A stretch of DNA of 64,000 nt from Lentisphaerota bacterium (GTDB taxonomy: Bacteria; Verrucomicrobiota; Kiritimatiellia; RFP12; UBA1067), in assembly GCA_015061665.1 (NCBI GenBank), contig SUWC01000007.1, forward strand, positions 1-64,000, read 5' to 3'. The position numbers and the translations under genes were made by a program. The notes under the pieces are model-generated. The model was not told the DNA's origin and searched no databases. It worked only from the letters and a program-made list of their open reading frames with translations. Shown here one piece after another: positions 52,745 to 61,945 of this stretch (position 1 is its first letter; each line of letters opens with the position of its first letter).

Positions 52745-53983
52745 TTAATCCTGTCTAAAAGAACATTCGGCAACGACAACGGCGTTTGTCGGCGGGTCGA
52801 AGAATTCGGTCGGAGAGACGAGCGTCAGCCTCGCCGAGGGGAACCGCCATGCAGACTCAGCCGCGTCGCCGAAAAGCCACACCTCGCCATCGTCTTCCGC
52901 GTCCGCGGGAACTCCAGGCCTTATGCAGAACCGCGCGCCATTCGGAAAACGTTTCGCCACCGACTTGAGACTCCATCCCTCGTCACGGTAGACGCACAAC
53001 CTGGTAGGGACGGCGTTCCATCGCCGTCCGCCAACCACATACTCCCCCTCCACCCTCGGCGTCACATCCGACCACACCCCAACCACCGCCGCACAAAGAG
53101 CAACCGCCACACCTGCAACCGTCAACACACGCCTCCGAACTCCACCAAGTCCAAAACTCTCTGCGCCCTCTGCCTCTCCGCATCTCTGCGTGAAACATCT
53201 TCTGCCCCACGCCGCCATCATCGCCAATCCCATCCCAACAAACGTGGCAAACAGCACCCACGCCAAAACAAAGTTAACCGCTCCATATCCGCCCATCTCC
53301 TTAAAGTCAAACAGTACATGCCAATCAAATACGGACGCCGAGAACGCCGAGACCGCGAGTCCCGCAAATGCAACCCACGTACGCCGCATTCTCCAGCCGA
53401 CACAAAGCGCCAGCGCGATGAACGCAAGCCACGCGCCCCCGACAAACGCGCCCATTTCGGCAAGCAGCGTCAGATGCGAGTTGACGAGCGTCCGCACCGT
53501 AATTCCGTCCGGCAGCATGAACGCAGACGCGATTTCGCCGGAGTTTCCAAATCCAACCCCAAGCGGGTTCGCCGCAAACAGCTTCAGACCCGCAAGCCAT
53601 ATCCTCGGCCTGTTCATCACCGCCCCGTCCAGCGCCAGCCTCGGCCACATCCACCATGCGGCAACCGCAAGCACAGCCAACGCGACCGACAGGGTAGGGA
53701 CGGCGTTCCATCGCCGTCCGCGCACGCTGGTGGGGTGCGCTGACCCCAGCGCGCCGCGCCACCACAACACCGCCGCCTCAATTACCAACACTACAAATCC
53801 TGTTCGCGAATACGTCATCGCGAGCATCACGCAAAGCGCGATGCCGATAAGCCGCCCTGCCCACCGCCACTTGCCGCACCATCCCCAGCAGAATGGAAAC
53901 AACGCGCAGATTGCAGCGGCGGCATGGTTGGGGTTCGCAAAGCCGAACGACCACCGCACCATCTCGTCGGACATGTATTCCAT
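52745..53983 (-). CDS. O-antigen ligase/polymerase-like membrane protein
   Basis: 412 aa polytopic; FGFANPNHAAAAICALFPFCWG, TYSRTGFVVLVIEAAVLWW, NPLGVGFGNSGEIA...TVRTLVNSHLTLLAEMGAFVGGAWL; contains two palindrome-derived GRRWNAVPT inserts. Confidence 0.72.
   Translation of the reverse strand: MEYMSDEMVRWSFGFANPNHAAAAICALFPFCWGWCGKWRWAGRLIGIALCVMLAMTYSRTGFVVLVIEAAVLWWRGALGSAHPTSVRGRRWNAVPTLSVALAVLAVAAWWMWPRLALDGAVMNRPRIWLAGLKLFAANPLGVGFGNSGEIASAFMLPDGITVRTLVNSHLTLLAEMGAFVGGAWLAFIALALCVGWRMRRTWVAFAGLAVSAFSASVFDWHVLFDFKEMGGYGAVNFVLAWVLFATFVGMGLAMMAAWGRRCFTQRCGEAEGAESFGLGGVRRRVLTVAGVAVALCAAVVGVWSDVTPRVEGEYVVGGRRWNAVPTRLCVYRDEGWSLKSVAKRFPNGARFCIRPGVPADAEDDGEVWLFGDAAESAWRFPSARLTLVSPTEFFDPPTNAVVVAECSFRQD
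53008..53029. repeat. Palindromic element GGACGGCGTTCCATCGCCGTCC, copy 1
   Basis: Identical 22-mer at 53698-53719; both within the O-antigen-ligase-like ORF. Confidence 0.75.
53698..53719. repeat. Palindromic element GGACGGCGTTCCATCGCCGTCC, copy 2
   Basis: See copy 1; both preceded by GGTAG. Confidence 0.75.
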
Positions 53984-54165
53984 GGCAACAATCTTTCGTC
54001 TGCTATTCTACCAGTACATCTGGCACTTGGGCAAAGCATATATCTCATGGCAGTGCCTGTAAGCCACACCAGGTATCTGCCGCAAAAACTGGACTTTGTT
54101 AACGATGAAGAAAAGCAAGAATCACTCCATTTTTGAGCTGGTGGTGACACATCGATTGCAACAAT

Positions 54166-55044
54166 TCACAACCCTCCCAACAAGTCACGATTCCAAGCAT
54201 CGCCCTTGATCGGAATGAAACATTGCTTCAAAGCATCTTTGAATTTAATTGACACCCTTAGGCCAAAGCCCAAAGATGAACTGTCATATGGTTCAGATGC
54301 ACAAGACTCCACAATTGTACTATCAGTTGTTGCCCACTCAAAATGCTCTACCTTCTTAGAGGCAAATCCCATCTTCCCCGAGATAGAGCATGAACACTTA
54401 AGGACGCCTGCCATGGTATACCTTGAACACAACAAAGCATATCTACCAGAATCGTCTGCATATAACGCAGCAATATAAACATCTCTTTCTTTCCCGCTAC
54501 CCACATAGGATATGCTCTTTATGACTTGAGGCAACCGTTTATAGATCGTCGGGCAAACAACGGGACGAAAACAGCCAACGCGCATTCCAACACCGTCAAT
54601 AAGGTCATTATTAATCGGTATTTTCACCAATAACCCTTGCTTTTCGGAAGCATTACAGACCAATGTGCGCCCCAAGTTAGGGACCTCGGACACTTCTAGA
54701 TTGAATCCGTTGTTAGCATAGCGCAACGAGGGAAATTGGACGGAATGCCATATCCCCGTCATGCAATTGTTATTTAAGTAGTAGCTGGTTCCCTCTCTTT
54801 CCAAAACATACATGTAATTTGTCAGACCATCATCCTTATCGGCTTGCCATGGATGAACAACGATTTTTAATGCATCACCACAGTAAACCTTCCCCGTTTG
54901 GATGGATGCCGACTTACATTTTAGTATTTCCCCGCACGGATCTATAATTGCATCAACAGCCAATCTACAGCCAGTGTCTGAAGAACGTGTAGCTACGCAA
55001 CCTGTGACTAGCAACAATGATGCCCAAACGAATCTCAGTTTCAT
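54166..55044 (-). CDS. Lipoprotein of unknown function; candidate immunity-type gene downstream of RHS
   Basis: 292 aa; MKLRFVWASLLLVTGCVATRSS lipobox; starts 10 nt after the RHS stop; lower GC than neighbours. Confidence 0.65.
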   Translation of the reverse strand: MKLRFVWASLLLVTGCVATRSSDTGCRLAVDAIIDPCGEILKCKSASIQTGKVYCGDALKIVVHPWQADKDDGLTNYMYVLEREGTSYYLNNNCMTGIWHSVQFPSLRYANNGFNLEVSEVPNLGRTLVCNASEKQGLLVKIPINNDLIDGVGMRVGCFRPVVCPTIYKRLPQVIKSISYVGSGKERDVYIAALYADDSGRYALLCSRYTMAGVLKCSCSISGKMGFASKKVEHFEWATTDSTIVESCASEPYDSSSLGFGLRVSIKFKDALKQCFIPIKGDAWNRDLLGGL

Positions 55045-55053
55045 CTAACACCT

Positions 55054-57588
55054 CTATTCTAGATATACCGTTTTGTTTTTTACAGTTGTCGATGTGTCTG
55101 CCAACAACAGAATCCTGTCCTGAACCCTCCAACTTTTTCTTGTGCAGCCCTCCAACAATGTAATCGCGTCCGCGATTGTGGCGGCTGCCCCTAGTTCAGG
55201 AATAGCCGTTACCAATGCCGACACGGCAACAATTGTAGAACCATTTTTCTGGTGCTTGAGCAAAGTCGACATGGCCGTATCTTTGGTAATGGTCAACTCA
55301 AAACTAATCTCGTGCCATTCTTCTCTAATAGTCGTTTCCGTATCTATACGGTAAGGGTGACCAGAGCCTATTGGGATGTAAATCGTATTTCCCGTTTCTG
55401 TTGTTGTATCTGACCTGATAAATCTTGAGACTACTTCCTTGTCGTCATCATTGAGAACGATAGTTCCATCAAGAAGCAAGTCCAAAACAATGTCCTTATA
55501 CGGAGGAACTATCTCATGATAACCCTTCTCGGCCACTCCAATTCCAACAGATGGTATAGGACCGTTGTCAGACATAATAGCAGTTGGATTACCTACCTTT
55601 GCGCCCCACAGATCCACTGCGCTCGTCACGCCGTTGTTGCAATATACCAGCTGGTTCCACCCATCCGGATAGCCCATGGGATCGGCGGACTGCCACTTCG
55701 CGAGGCCGGCGCGGTAGTTGCGCATTAGGAAGGAATGGCCGAGGCCTTCGACGAACGGTTTACCCGTGAAAAAGTTGGAGTTTTGAGTTGGAGAGTGGAC
55801 GGTTAAGTCTTCGCCGAAGGCGGTGAGCGCGGCGGCGGAGTACTTGCCGCCCTGCTTGGAGCCGACCGTGGTTCCAAGCGCATCGTTGAAGTACGAGGTG
55901 CCCTTCGAGGACGCGACCGGGTTGCCGCCTCCAATATGAGGCTCGTTCACGAACTGTTCGTCGCCGCGCTGGATGAGCGCGAGGCCGTCCCACTGGAAAG
56001 TTTCGGTGTCGGACGCGACAAGCGCGTCCCTCCCCGGACGAGACGAGCTCGTCCCTACCGTCGCGGAGGCAAGCTGGCCGTCGGCGTGGTAGGTGAAGGT
56101 GCGGGTCGTGTCGCCGTCGGTGACAGACATCACCTTGTCGAGGTAACCGTAGCGGTAGGTCTTGCTGCCCTCGCGGACGAGACGGCCTGCGGCGTCGTAT
56201 GCGTAGCGCGTCGTCACGCCGTCGGTCGTGGAGCTGACGAGCTGGTTCGCAGAGTCGAACGCGAAGGTGGTCGTGATGTAATCATCGGATTGCGGCGTGC
56301 GCGGGGCGCCCGCCCTACCGCTGCGGAGGATTTGCTTCTTGAGCATGTTGCCCGCCTTGTCGTAGACGTAGCGCTCAACCGCGTTGCCGTCGGAATCCTT
56401 GACCGCGAGAAGCTGCCCCTTCCTGTCGTACTCGTACGTCTGGCGGACGCCATTGGCAGTGCGCGCGACGACGCGGCCGGACTTCGAGTACTCGTATTCG
56501 ACCGAGGACTCGGGGTTGACCCTGCCGCCCAGGTACTTGCCCGCGAGCAGTCCACGCTTCGTGTAGGAGAAGTCTATGGGCGTTCCGTTCACCGTCTGCC
56601 TCGACACGCGCCCCGCCTTGTCGTAGCGGTACGAGACCGTCATGCCGTCCGCCTTCGTCTCCGAAAGACGCCCGAACTTGTCGTAGGCGCGGCTCTCGGA
56701 CGAGACGACCGTCCCCTTCCTGTCGCGTGTCGTGCGCGCGGTGCGGTTGCCCCATGCATCGTAGGAGTAGCGCGTGGAAAGGCCGTACTCCTTCCTCTCG
56801 GTGAGGCGTCCGAAGTGGTCGTAGGAGCACGTCTCCTTCGTCCTGCCGCGCGTGTGGACCGAAAGGCGACCCCACTTGTCGTAGGCGAACGTCTCGTCCT
56901 CGCCGCCGTCGTACTCGACGCGGACCGGACGGCGGAATTCGTCGTACTCCGTGCGGATGTGCCTGTCCTCGCTATCATTCCATTTGGACACGACCTCCTT
57001 GATGAGTCCGAGGTCATCGCGGACATAGTCCGTGAGCTGTCCTGCGGCGGTCGTGCGTGACTCAAGCCCGAAGCGTCCCCAGCCGAATCTAATCTCGTGT
57101 CCGTTCTCGTCGATCACGGACGTTCTGCGGCCAAGCGCATCATACGAATAAGCGCATTCCGAACCGTCGGGGAACTTCTCCGTCAAAACCTTGCCGAAGG
57201 CGTCGCGCTCGAACGACTTCGTGAGCCCGTCCTGGTCGGTGTATGCAACGGGACGTCCCATTCCATCGTATGAAACGTCAAGAGACGAGACGACATCGCC
57301 TTCGAAAAGGCGTTCCATGCGGGTCACGAGCCCCGCGTCGTTATAGTCGTACTTCGTCGTCATGCCGTCTGCGTCCGTCACGCTGACGGGCGTATGGAAA
57401 TCAATATAGCAAATCTTGGTGGCGTTGCCTATGGGGTCTTTGACCAAAACCGGGAATCCTGAGCGATTGTACGCGATCTCCGTAGCGCCGCGCCCGTCGT
57501 CCACGGACGTGACATCGCCGTGCCTGTCGCGGATTATGCGCGTCGCAAGCGCCGTTGTGCCGTCGGCGTTGAGGAGCGAAACAGCCAC
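55054..57588 (-). CDS. RHS/YD-repeat protein (5' end uncertain)
   Basis: 844 aa; many YD repeats (YDKFGRLSETKADGMTVSYRYDKAGRVSRQ); RHS core end FVEGLGHSFLMRNYRAGLAKWQSADPMGYPDGWNQLVYCNNG followed by a unique tip. Confidence 0.87.
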   Translation of the reverse strand: MAVSLLNADGTTALATRIIRDRHGDVTSVDDGRGATEIAYNRSGFPVLVKDPIGNATKICYIDFHTPVSVTDADGMTTKYDYNDAGLVTRMERLFEGDVVSSLDVSYDGMGRPVAYTDQDGLTKSFERDAFGKVLTEKFPDGSECAYSYDALGRRTSVIDENGHEIRFGWGRFGLESRTTAAGQLTDYVRDDLGLIKEVVSKWNDSEDRHIRTEYDEFRRPVRVEYDGGEDETFAYDKWGRLSVHTRGRTKETCSYDHFGRLTERKEYGLSTRYSYDAWGNRTARTTRDRKGTVVSSESRAYDKFGRLSETKADGMTVSYRYDKAGRVSRQTVNGTPIDFSYTKRGLLAGKYLGGRVNPESSVEYEYSKSGRVVARTANGVRQTYEYDRKGQLLAVKDSDGNAVERYVYDKAGNMLKKQILRSGRAGAPRTPQSDDYITTTFAFDSANQLVSSTTDGVTTRYAYDAAGRLVREGSKTYRYGYLDKVMSVTDGDTTRTFTYHADGQLASATVGTSSSRPGRDALVASDTETFQWDGLALIQRGDEQFVNEPHIGGGNPVASSKGTSYFNDALGTTVGSKQGGKYSAAALTAFGEDLTVHSPTQNSNFFTGKPFVEGLGHSFLMRNYRAGLAKWQSADPMGYPDGWNQLVYCNNGVTSAVDLWGAKVGNPTAIMSDNGPIPSVGIGVAEKGYHEIVPPYKDIVLDLLLDGTIVLNDDDKEVVSRFIRSDTTTETGNTIYIPIGSGHPYRIDTETTIREEWHEISFELTITKDTAMSTLLKHQKNGSTIVAVSALVTAIPELGAAATIADAITLLEGCTRKSWRVQDRILLLADTSTTVKNKTVYLE

Positions 57589-57689
57589 GGGCTCGCGTCC
57601 CTTAGCGTAGCCGAACGAGGCGACTGGCTCGACTGTCCGCTCGCCGCACGCCCTGCGCGAAGCCTTCGCGAAGTGAAGTCGACGCGCTC

Positions 57690-57755
57690 GGCGGCGACGG
57701 AAGCAAAACCCGCTAATGCGGCGAGTAGGAATGCTGCGATTGTCTTCGTTTTCAT
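57690..57755 (-). pseudogene. Out-of-frame signal peptide stub upstream of the RHS ORF
   Basis: MKTKTIAAFLLAALAGFASVAAERVDFT in a different frame from the RHS ORF; the RHS frame resumes as ASRRACGERTVEPVASFGYAKGREPVAVSLLNADG. Confidence 0.5.
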
Positions 57756-57794
57756 TACGATAGTTAACTTTATAAACGGTTAGGTTCGTATGGT

Positions 57795-58820
57795 TCAGAC
57801 CGTCCAGTTTGTTTCGTTTGACTCAAAGTTTTCAAGCTGCAGTGCATAGAAGGTCTTGGACGCACGCTTCTTAATCGACTCGTGAATTCTATCAAATGGC
57901 CAATAGTACCGAACTTGATAGGGCGCCTCGCCAAACGGATGATGGCGAGACTTCTCAATTGCCGCAAAATCGACATCGTCCGCCGAGACGATATCTTTAA
58001 ACTTCAGCCCGCGGCCAGAGGCCTTATTCATCATCCAAGCAAGCGAAATACGGCTCATGCCCTTGTCGTCGGCATAGCCACCGCCGACCTCAGAATGCAC
58101 TCCCGAGAACCACACCTGTTCTATACCATCTTCCGGCAAATAGTGCATTACCGGAAAGAAACGGCGTCGCTCGTCTGCGGCCATTGCGTGGTAGATGCGT
58201 TCTACCAAAGGCGACTTTAAGCCATTGAAAAAACCTCGATACCTGTCATTCTGCGAAGAAACGACATCCCATAGCCCCATCATAGCAATACTCGGAGAAT
58301 CATCAACACGATCTACCTGGAGACCATCAAGCCGATCAGCATCTTTTCGCATGAAAGCATCGACAATGCCATCTGAATCCGAAAGCAATTTCGCGACGCC
58401 CGCCCGATAGAGCAGCCAACTGAAAACATGGCAGATGTACGCCCCTCTGCTAAAGCCGAACAAGTAGATCTTGATCTTCACTCCCGCACGCCGACAAATA
58501 TTGTAGGCCTTCACCAGCTCGCGATATCCTTCCTTGACTGGCTGGTCTAGATCTGCCGCGAAGAGTCCGCCTTTCAACATATTGCCCTTAGCGGTTCCAG
58601 GACCCTCGACGTAAACCTCGTAAGTCAGTTCCGTATCGCCACTATCGTCTTTAAACGGCTCATCGGCACACAATGCGTCATGGAGTTTGAGGACATTAGT
58701 ACCCTCCTCGTTATCCTCGGTGTCTGGATTCTCCGTATTCCACGTTCCGTCGAAGCAAATCACGAGATTGCAGACGGAGACTCCATTTAGCATGCCCTTT
58801 AATCTTTTGACATTACCCAT
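57795..58820 (-). CDS. DUF2235-family hydrolase (Tle1-like phospholipase candidate)
   Basis: 341 aa; VICFDGTWNTENPD, IYLFGFSRGAYICHVFSWLLYRAG, VWFSGVHSEVGGGYAD are DUF2235 hallmarks. Confidence 0.88.
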   Translation of the reverse strand: MGNVKRLKGMLNGVSVCNLVICFDGTWNTENPDTEDNEEGTNVLKLHDALCADEPFKDDSGDTELTYEVYVEGPGTAKGNMLKGGLFAADLDQPVKEGYRELVKAYNICRRAGVKIKIYLFGFSRGAYICHVFSWLLYRAGVAKLLSDSDGIVDAFMRKDADRLDGLQVDRVDDSPSIAMMGLWDVVSSQNDRYRGFFNGLKSPLVERIYHAMAADERRRFFPVMHYLPEDGIEQVWFSGVHSEVGGGYADDKGMSRISLAWMMNKASGRGLKFKDIVSADDVDFAAIEKSRHHPFGEAPYQVRYYWPFDRIHESIKKRASKTFYALQLENFESNETNWTV

Positions 58821-58832
58821 CGTTACACCTCC

Positions 58833-59159
58833 CTACTTTTCAAGCCACCAGGTGACATACACTGGGGTTCGAAAACCCAAACACGAGATTCCCATTAGGA
58901 CCTGACTCCACGTCTGAGTGCATGTCACACGCCAAAGCCCGCGCTCCTCAATTTCGGAATTTGCGTCGGACTGTAATTGTTCGTCAAGGACTTGTTGCGG
59001 ACTTTTATTCCACCAGTTTCCTGTGTACGTGTTCTGGAAATACTCATCCGATTTCTTTGAATGCACCAACTTGGTTGCCGAACTCTGCAAGTCAACCGAT
59101 ACGCACCCAGCGAAAAGCATGAATACGGCAACTACAGACACTTTGGTTATCTTATGCAT
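58833..59159 (-). CDS. Small lipoprotein, possible partner/immunity of the DUF2235 protein
   Basis: Start MHKITKVSVVAVFMLFAGCVSV at 59159; lipobox FAGC; 12 nt upstream of the DUF2235 start. Confidence 0.65.
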   Translation of the reverse strand: MHKITKVSVVAVFMLFAGCVSVDLQSSATKLVHSKKSDEYFQNTYTGNWWNKSPQQVLDEQLQSDANSEIEERGLWRVTCTQTWSQVLMGISCLGFRTPVYVTWWLEK

Positions 59160-59345
59160 TGTAACTCCTTGTTTATCATAGCTTATGCAGACCATCTGCA
59201 AAGATGTATTTATATGATATCAAATCCCTGGTGTTCTGTGTCAAACTATTTGTTTACAATTTCGTAAAGTTGGCAGAGTGAAAAATTAAGAAGAAATTAT
59301 TTTCAAATCATCTTGAAATCATTTTCGTTTGATACAATACTAAGC

Positions 59346-59672
59346 ATGAAAACTTCTAAACGGCAAGAGCATAAATTGAAATGCATCGTCATCGGCGATC
59401 TTGAGTACGACCCTCAGCATCAGTGTCTGCTGCATGACGGGCTATTGGCTAATTTGACGCTCTGCGAATCGAAGATTGTCGCCTATCTGTTCAGCAACGA
59501 TCGCCGTAACGTTTCCGCACACGAGCTGCTGAGCTTTGCACTCGGATGCAAACCACAACAAAAGACTACAGCCGCCGAAAGACACATCTGCTCCGTCAGA
59601 AAGAAGATCGCAGCAATCGGTGCGACAACGACAATCAGGACTATCCGCAATCAAGGATATGTAATCAAATAA
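59346..59672 (+). CDS. Standalone OmpR-type winged-helix DNA-binding protein (no receiver domain)
   Basis: Start MKTSKRQEHKLKCIVIGDLEYDP at 59346; LTLCESKIVAYLFSNDRRNVSAHELLSFALG...TAAERHICSVRKKIAAIGATTTIRTIRNQGYVIK typical Trans_reg_C. Confidence 0.82.
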   Translation: MKTSKRQEHKLKCIVIGDLEYDPQHQCLLHDGLLANLTLCESKIVAYLFSNDRRNVSAHELLSFALGCKPQQKTTAAERHICSVRKKIAAIGATTTIRTIRNQGYVIK

Positions 59673-59987
59673 ACATTTGAGCCGCCTCTCCATCTCGCGC
59701 TGAACGGGAGATGGGCGCGGATCGCGGCAGCAGCATGGTCAGTTCTCTAAAATCGAAGCCTTGCAGAACAAGATCGACATAAAGAAACCTCTATATGCCA
59801 ACTTTCTGCCGCACTTAATGACCTCCCAAATCGACTCTGCGATCAAAAAGCCTTCGCCCTGCTCCTACAGTTCCTCTCGAACCCTCTCATTTTCGACACG
59901 TACTCCTTTTCCTCGCGATTTAACTCCATAGGCCATAAGTCAAGTTGCCACTGTCGTTCCCACGCCACCATGCATCTCACTCCAGAA

Positions 59988-60530
59988 TCATTTAACTAGA
60001 TCATCGCGCTTAAGTACTGCCGTCATTCTTTCCACATCACAGATGCTTTCCGCAACACCTTTTGCACGTAGATAGGTTTGCATCTTGAGAACGTCGGCTT
60101 TGTTCGTTCCTGAAGCCACAGCAACTGCCAGATTGGCGTATGTGACATAAAACCAAGATTCGCCTTCAGGCACACTCATCTCGACCTTCTTGACCCACGA
60201 TTTCATCGCAAAATCTTTGCTGCCATACATTCGCTCAACAGTCCAATTATGGTCATCGATTTCATTACCAATACATCCGCATATCAGGTAGCATAAACTA
60301 CCGCGCCCAGGTGTAGAATCCACAAGATCATAATGGTGAACCAACTTTCGTGCGTCTTCGATCGAACCCCGATAGACCATTGCTTCAAAAGCCTCCGCGT
60401 ATTCTTTCCCTCTCAAGATGCACTCCACGGCACAACTATATGGTCGATTCGCATTAGCCACTTTACGCCAAACAAACAACGATAACACCGCAACCGCTGC
60501 GACGACAAGGCTTATAGTCATTAATCTCAT
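59988..60530 (-). CDS. Membrane-anchored protein of unknown function downstream of orphan RHS tip (candidate immunity)
   Basis: 180 aa; N-terminal TM MRLMTISLVVAAVAVLSLFVW; starts 5 nt after the orphan tip stop. Confidence 0.62.
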   Translation of the reverse strand: MRLMTISLVVAAVAVLSLFVWRKVANANRPYSCAVECILRGKEYAEAFEAMVYRGSIEDARKLVHHYDLVDSTPGRGSLCYLICGCIGNEIDDHNWTVERMYGSKDFAMKSWVKKVEMSVPEGESWFYVTYANLAVAVASGTNKADVLKMQTYLRAKGVAESICDVERMTAVLKRDDLVK

Positions 60531-60535
60531 AATTA

Positions 60536-61216
60536 TTACTCCGGCATGAATTCAATAAAATTTCCAGGACGAGATTTATCCGGCTCCATCCTACCGTTAT
60601 TCAGCACATGAAACCACCAACTCCACGTCCTTTCCACGACAAAATACCAAACAATGGAATCTGCAGCATACACAGACACTCCAAGGATGTTTGCTAAACC
60701 TTGGCAAAAGACTGCTGAATCACTTCCTGTATAACACGACAACAGTTTGATGGGGCCGGTGCCATTCCATCCGTCTGGATACCCCATTGGATCGGCGGTC
60801 TGCCACTTGGCAAGGCCCGCGCGATAGTTGCGCATCCAGAAGGCATGGCCGAGGCCCTCGACGTAGGGCTTGCCAGTGAAGAATGGGGAATGGGGAACGG
60901 GGAATGGGGAACGGGAAGATTCGCCTGACGAGTTGACGGATAAATCTTCTCCAAACGCAGTGAGTGCTGCGGCGGAGTATTTGCCGTTGGACTTGGAGCC
61001 GACGGTCGTGCCGAGCATGTCGTTGAAGTAAGAGGTGCCCTTAGATGAGGCGACTGGGTTACCTCCTCCAACATGAGGCTCGTTCATGAACTGCTCGTCG
61101 CCGCGCTGGATGAGCGCAAGACCGTCCCATGCAAATGATTCGCGGACAAACTGTCCGTTGCAACTGGACGTTATAGCCCTCAGCATTCCGTCTGTGTAGC
61201 AGATAGACAAAATCAC
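60536..61216 (-). CDS. Orphan RHS C-terminal tip module
   Basis: 226 aa; starts inside RHS core (WDGLALIQRGDEQFMNEPHVGGGNPVASSKGTSYFNDMLGTTVGSK...), then GPIKLLSCYTGSDSAVFCQGLANILGVSVYAADSIVWYFV tip resembling CHAT/peptidase-like polymorphic toxin ends. Confidence 0.72.
   Translation of the reverse strand: MILSICYTDGMLRAITSSCNGQFVRESFAWDGLALIQRGDEQFMNEPHVGGGNPVASSKGTSYFNDMLGTTVGSKSNGKYSAAALTAFGEDLSVNSSGESSRSPFPVPHSPFFTGKPYVEGLGHAFWMRNYRAGLAKWQTADPMGYPDGWNGTGPIKLLSCYTGSDSAVFCQGLANILGVSVYAADSIVWYFVVERTWSWWFHVLNNGRMEPDKSRPGNFIEFMPE
60881..60918 (+). repeat. Short tandem heptamer-like repeat (GGGGAATGGGGAACGGGGAATGGGGAACGGG)
   Basis: Same repeat type at 19883-19917, 21742-21765, 63488-63520, 7651-7672. 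Confidence 0.65.
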
Positions 61217-61554
61217 CTTACCCTGTCCTGCATATACTTCTCAAGTGCTTCTATGTCCGTTGCCCATTCTGTCCAAAAGTATGAGAAATCCTCACTGTCG
61301 GCACCCCTGCTGATACTGTGCCGCTTCTCATAGGCATCAGACAGAAAACGCCTCATTAGATCGTCATCTCCCGTGTCGTAGGCCTTCTTTGATAATTCGA
61401 TAAAAAATACCAGGGCTCTCGACCGGCCTTCAAGGATCGAATTGTTTAGCCATTTATCATTAAGAGCCTTTTCACTACAAGCACCTAGAATAAACATCAG
61501 TACCGCTAGAGCTGGCACTATCCAACCATACCACAATTGTTTTCTTACTATCAT
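61213..61554 (-). CDS. Small lipoprotein/membrane protein, candidate immunity gene
   Basis: Start MIVRKQLWYGWIVPALAVLMFILGACSEKALND at 61554; lipobox; overlaps the orphan tip start by 4 nt. Confidence 0.58.
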   Translation of the reverse strand: MIVRKQLWYGWIVPALAVLMFILGACSEKALNDKWLNNSILEGRSRALVFFIELSKKAYDTGDDDLMRRFLSDAYEKRHSISRGADSEDFSYFWTEWATDIEALEKYMQDRVR

Positions 61555-61570
61555 CGCATTCACTCCTCTA

Positions 61571-61945
61571 TTACGTGGTCCACCCATTGTCCTCTAGATT
61601 TTTCATCCAAATATCCGATATCGAGCTGCCGCCGTGCCATCCAAAGACCAATCCTATAACCGACAGCCCAGTGAAGAAGTTGGAGTTTTGAGTTGGAGTT
61701 GGAGAGTGGACGGTTAAGTCTTCTCCAAACGCAGTGAGCGCGGCGGCGGAGTATTTGCCATCCTTCTTCGCGCCGACGGTCGTGCCCAGCGCGTCGTTGA
61801 AGACAAGGTTCTCGTCGGTAGTTGTTGAAAACAACCGAAACAACTTCGAGGACAACCTGAGAGAGGACGGCTCGCAACCGCGGGCCGATATCCGCCGCGC
61901 AGGTTGGCGCGGCGTCGTTCTTCTGTTGTATTTCAAGTTGTTCAT
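61571..61945 (-). pseudogene. Orphan/decayed RHS tip fragment
   Basis: Only NDALGTTVGAKKDGKYSAAALTAFGEDLTVHSPTPTQNSNFFTG is RHS core; N-terminus is unrelated sequence; tip GLSVIGLVFGWHGGSSISDIWMKNLEDNGWTT. Confidence 0.55.

Noticed and set aside
52157-53743. 528-aa plus ORF across the esterase/O-antigen-ligase boundary
   Set aside because: Crosses an intergenic region and is Arg/Pro-rich antisense to two supported genes.
59676-59985. Possible IS/transposase remnant in the gap after the winged-helix gene
   Set aside because: No terminal inverted repeats or transposase motif identified by reading; insufficient support.
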